This document shows, in pieces, positions 51,612 through 52,807 of a stretch of 52,807 nucleotides of DNA. Positions within the stretch are counted from its first letter, which is position 1, and every line of letters begins with the position of its first letter. A program made the position numbers and the translations under genes. This stretch comes from an uncultured Chlamydiae bacterium (GTDB lineage Bacteria > Chlamydiota > Chlamydiia > Chlamydiales > SM23-39), in contig CALBPE010000113.1 of NCBI GenBank assembly GCA_937899275.1, positions 1-52,807 on the forward strand, given 5' to 3'. The notes beneath the pieces are model-generated. The model was not told where the DNA came from, searched no databases, and was given only the letters and a program-made list of their open reading frames with translations.

Positions 51612-52807
51612 CTAAGAAGAAAAAAACCGTTTTTTTCGCTGTAAATGTACTTTAGGATTATCCAGTTTTCCATTGATCGAAATAATGAAATTCTCTGTGA
51701 ATTTAAACAGCACAAACTGCTTCATTTTGATGTATACATGTAGATCACCATTTAAATCCATATAGGGAAGATCGCCCCTTCTTTTGGCTAAGAAAAATTG
51801 CGAGCGCCCTCCTTCAGAAAAGCTATCTTCTAAATCGGTAAAAACGACTTTACCCTCATCAACAATGAAAGATAGATTTCCCCTCACCGGAATTAAAAGC
51901 TCCAAATCGAGACCAAAAATCCTACCGATGATATCTGCTGGGATATCAAAAATACTATGCCCTCTTTTAAACGAGTTGATGAACGAAAGCTTCCCTTTAG
52001 CCCGGCAAGAAGTGGGATCAGAGAAATTGAGGGTAAAATCCTCAATATCCATCTTCCGAACAACAAGGGGTTGTACAGGACGCAGTTTTCTACCAATTTC
52101 TCGAAGAAGTGAGGGGCGAAATTCTTCTAAAGAGATGTGAGGCGCTTTCAAATACCAATCCTCTTCCTCTTTTTCACAAACGATTTTTTCCACTTTAATG
52201 ATTCCTGAAGAATCGCTGATCTTCACATCGGAACATGCAAAAGCATCTTTTGTAAATGTCACTTGAGAAAGAAGCGTTTTAAATGCGTAGCCCATAGCTT
52301 CAAATTGCTTGCCGCTGAAAAGACCAGAAAAATTGTAGTTGAAATTGATGGTATCAAGAGTCAGTTTTCCCCTAAGCTCATAACCAGATCCAATATCATA
52401 GGAAGAAAGCGCATCGTAGACTCTCGGAGAAAAGATCTTACGCACCTTAGAAAAATCAAGCTTCACTCCACCAAAAAGGGCCGCCGGCTCTTCGCCTGGA
52501 TGAAAGGAAGCATCAATCCCACTAAATACGCCTTGTATACGGCTACAAACAAGGTTTCCTTCGACGTCGGTTTCCCAAGATATGGTCAACGGAAGCTCTT
52601 CTGATTCTAGCTCAAAAAAGCTCAAAGAGCCCTTCATAGGAGAAAATGTATCGCATAAAAGTTTTAGACGGTAAAACTCCTCTCCAAGTGGTAAAAAACA
52701 CTCGCAGCTGCAGATATGAACGGCTAGTAAAAAGGTCACATTTTCAAATCGAAACGCATCTTCTCCAATGGGAATAGATAGCTCGCTCAGCGTACAAGAA
52801 AGCTTTT
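51612..52807 (-). CDS. AsmA/DUF3971-like envelope protein, N-terminus outside the window
   Basis: The frame stays open to the window edge, so the gene is partial here (at least 398 residues). It consists of repeated beta-strand segments (GYELRGKLTLDTINFNYNFS, PVRGNLSFIVDEGKVVFTDL) and ends GDLHVYIKMKQFVLFKFTEN and GKLDNPKVHLQRKKRF, a layout typical of the C-terminal part of AsmA-like proteins that span the periplasm and carry lipids. GTG 52739 is only an internal start option. Two bases upstream of the ComF-like gene. Confidence 0.7.
   Translation of the reverse strand, partial: KLSCTLSELSIPIGEDAFRFENVTFLLAVHICSCECFLPLGEEFYRLKLLCDTFSPMKGSLSFFELESEELPLTISWETDVEGNLVCSRIQGVFSGIDASFHPGEEPAALFGGVKLDFSKVRKIFSPRVYDALSSYDIGSGYELRGKLTLDTINFNYNFSGLFSGKQFEAMGYAFKTLLSQVTFTKDAFACSDVKISDSSGIIKVEKIVCEKEEEDWYLKAPHISLEEFRPSLLREIGRKLRPVQPLVVRKMDIEDFTLNFSDPTSCRAKGKLSFINSFKRGHSIFDIPADIIGRIFGLDLELLIPVRGNLSFIVDEGKVVFTDLEDSFSEGGRSQFFLAKRRGDLPYMDLNGDLHVYIKMKQFVLFKFTENFIISINGKLDNPKVHLQRKKRFFSS

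Noticed and set aside
1-52807. CRISPR array or restriction-modification system
   Set aside because: No regularly spaced direct repeats of 25-40 bases and no Cas, methylase or endonuclease motifs were seen.

Overview
The window is chromosome from a member of the order Chlamydiales, most likely a lineage outside the genus Chlamydia. The evidence is a set of chlamydial hallmarks: a nucleotide (ATP/ADP) translocase of the Npt type, a metal ABC operon whose permease is fused to a DtxR-like repressor (YtgC-YtgR) and runs on into dxr and rseP, a division/cell-wall cluster that goes mraZ-rsmH-ftsL-ftsI-murE-amidase without ftsZ, an hrcA-grpE-dnaK operon with a CIRCE-like operator, and a second-type dnaA next to a TPR gene. 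From memory, several blocks follow the gene order of Chlamydia trachomatis (gnd, lepA, npt1, small gene, ytgABCD, dxr, rseP; amidase to dnaA; serS, VIT-like, zntA; ftsK, yycJ). The genus cannot be fixed from the sequence alone.

Layout. 1-3.78 kb is an AT-rich accessory island: a remnant of an IS2-like (IS3 family) transposase and a tandemly duplicated pair of small membrane proteins of inclusion-membrane type, with one pair still open, one damaged, and two further degenerate copies. 3.86-22.1 kb is core metabolism: NADH dehydrogenase, ComEC, tRNA-His, UppP, FtsK, YycJ, a fused-type pyruvate dehydrogenase E1, a UPF0158-like protein, SerS, a VIT-like protein, a heavy-metal P-type ATPase and the heat-shock operon. 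22.1-27.7 kb is a second accessory island, all on the minus strand, with four tandem paralogues carrying a paired transmembrane hairpin plus smaller relatives. 27.8-34.9 kb is the ytg-dxr-rseP operon. 35.2-42.5 kb holds npt1, lepA and gnd, interrupted by two lineage-specific genes; one resembles a ubiquitin-specific protease fold that has lost its catalytic residues. 42.5-52.8 kb holds tRNA-Arg, the division/cell-wall cluster, dnaA and the start of an AsmA-like gene that leaves the window.

The most striking pattern is recurrent in-frame stop codons inside otherwise intact reading frames: TGA in ftsK, TAA in the E1 alpha-beta gene, TAA in the P-type ATPase, TAA in an accessory gene, and TAG in one inclusion-type paralogue. 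In each case the frame resumes without a shift and the conserved protein continues on the other side. Either the genome is eroding by nonsense substitution (surprising for ftsK), or the assembly carries substitution errors, or some of these stops are read through. All three stop codons are affected and all are also used as normal terminators, so a simple codon reassignment is unlikely.

How the genes work together: the ytg operon imports iron or manganese and carries its own repressor; Npt1 takes up host ATP; Ndh, PDH E1 and Gnd serve residual central metabolism; UppP, MurE, FtsI, the amidase, RsmH and FtsL make and remodel the limited chlamydial peptidoglycan; the accessory islands probably encode proteins facing the host inclusion.
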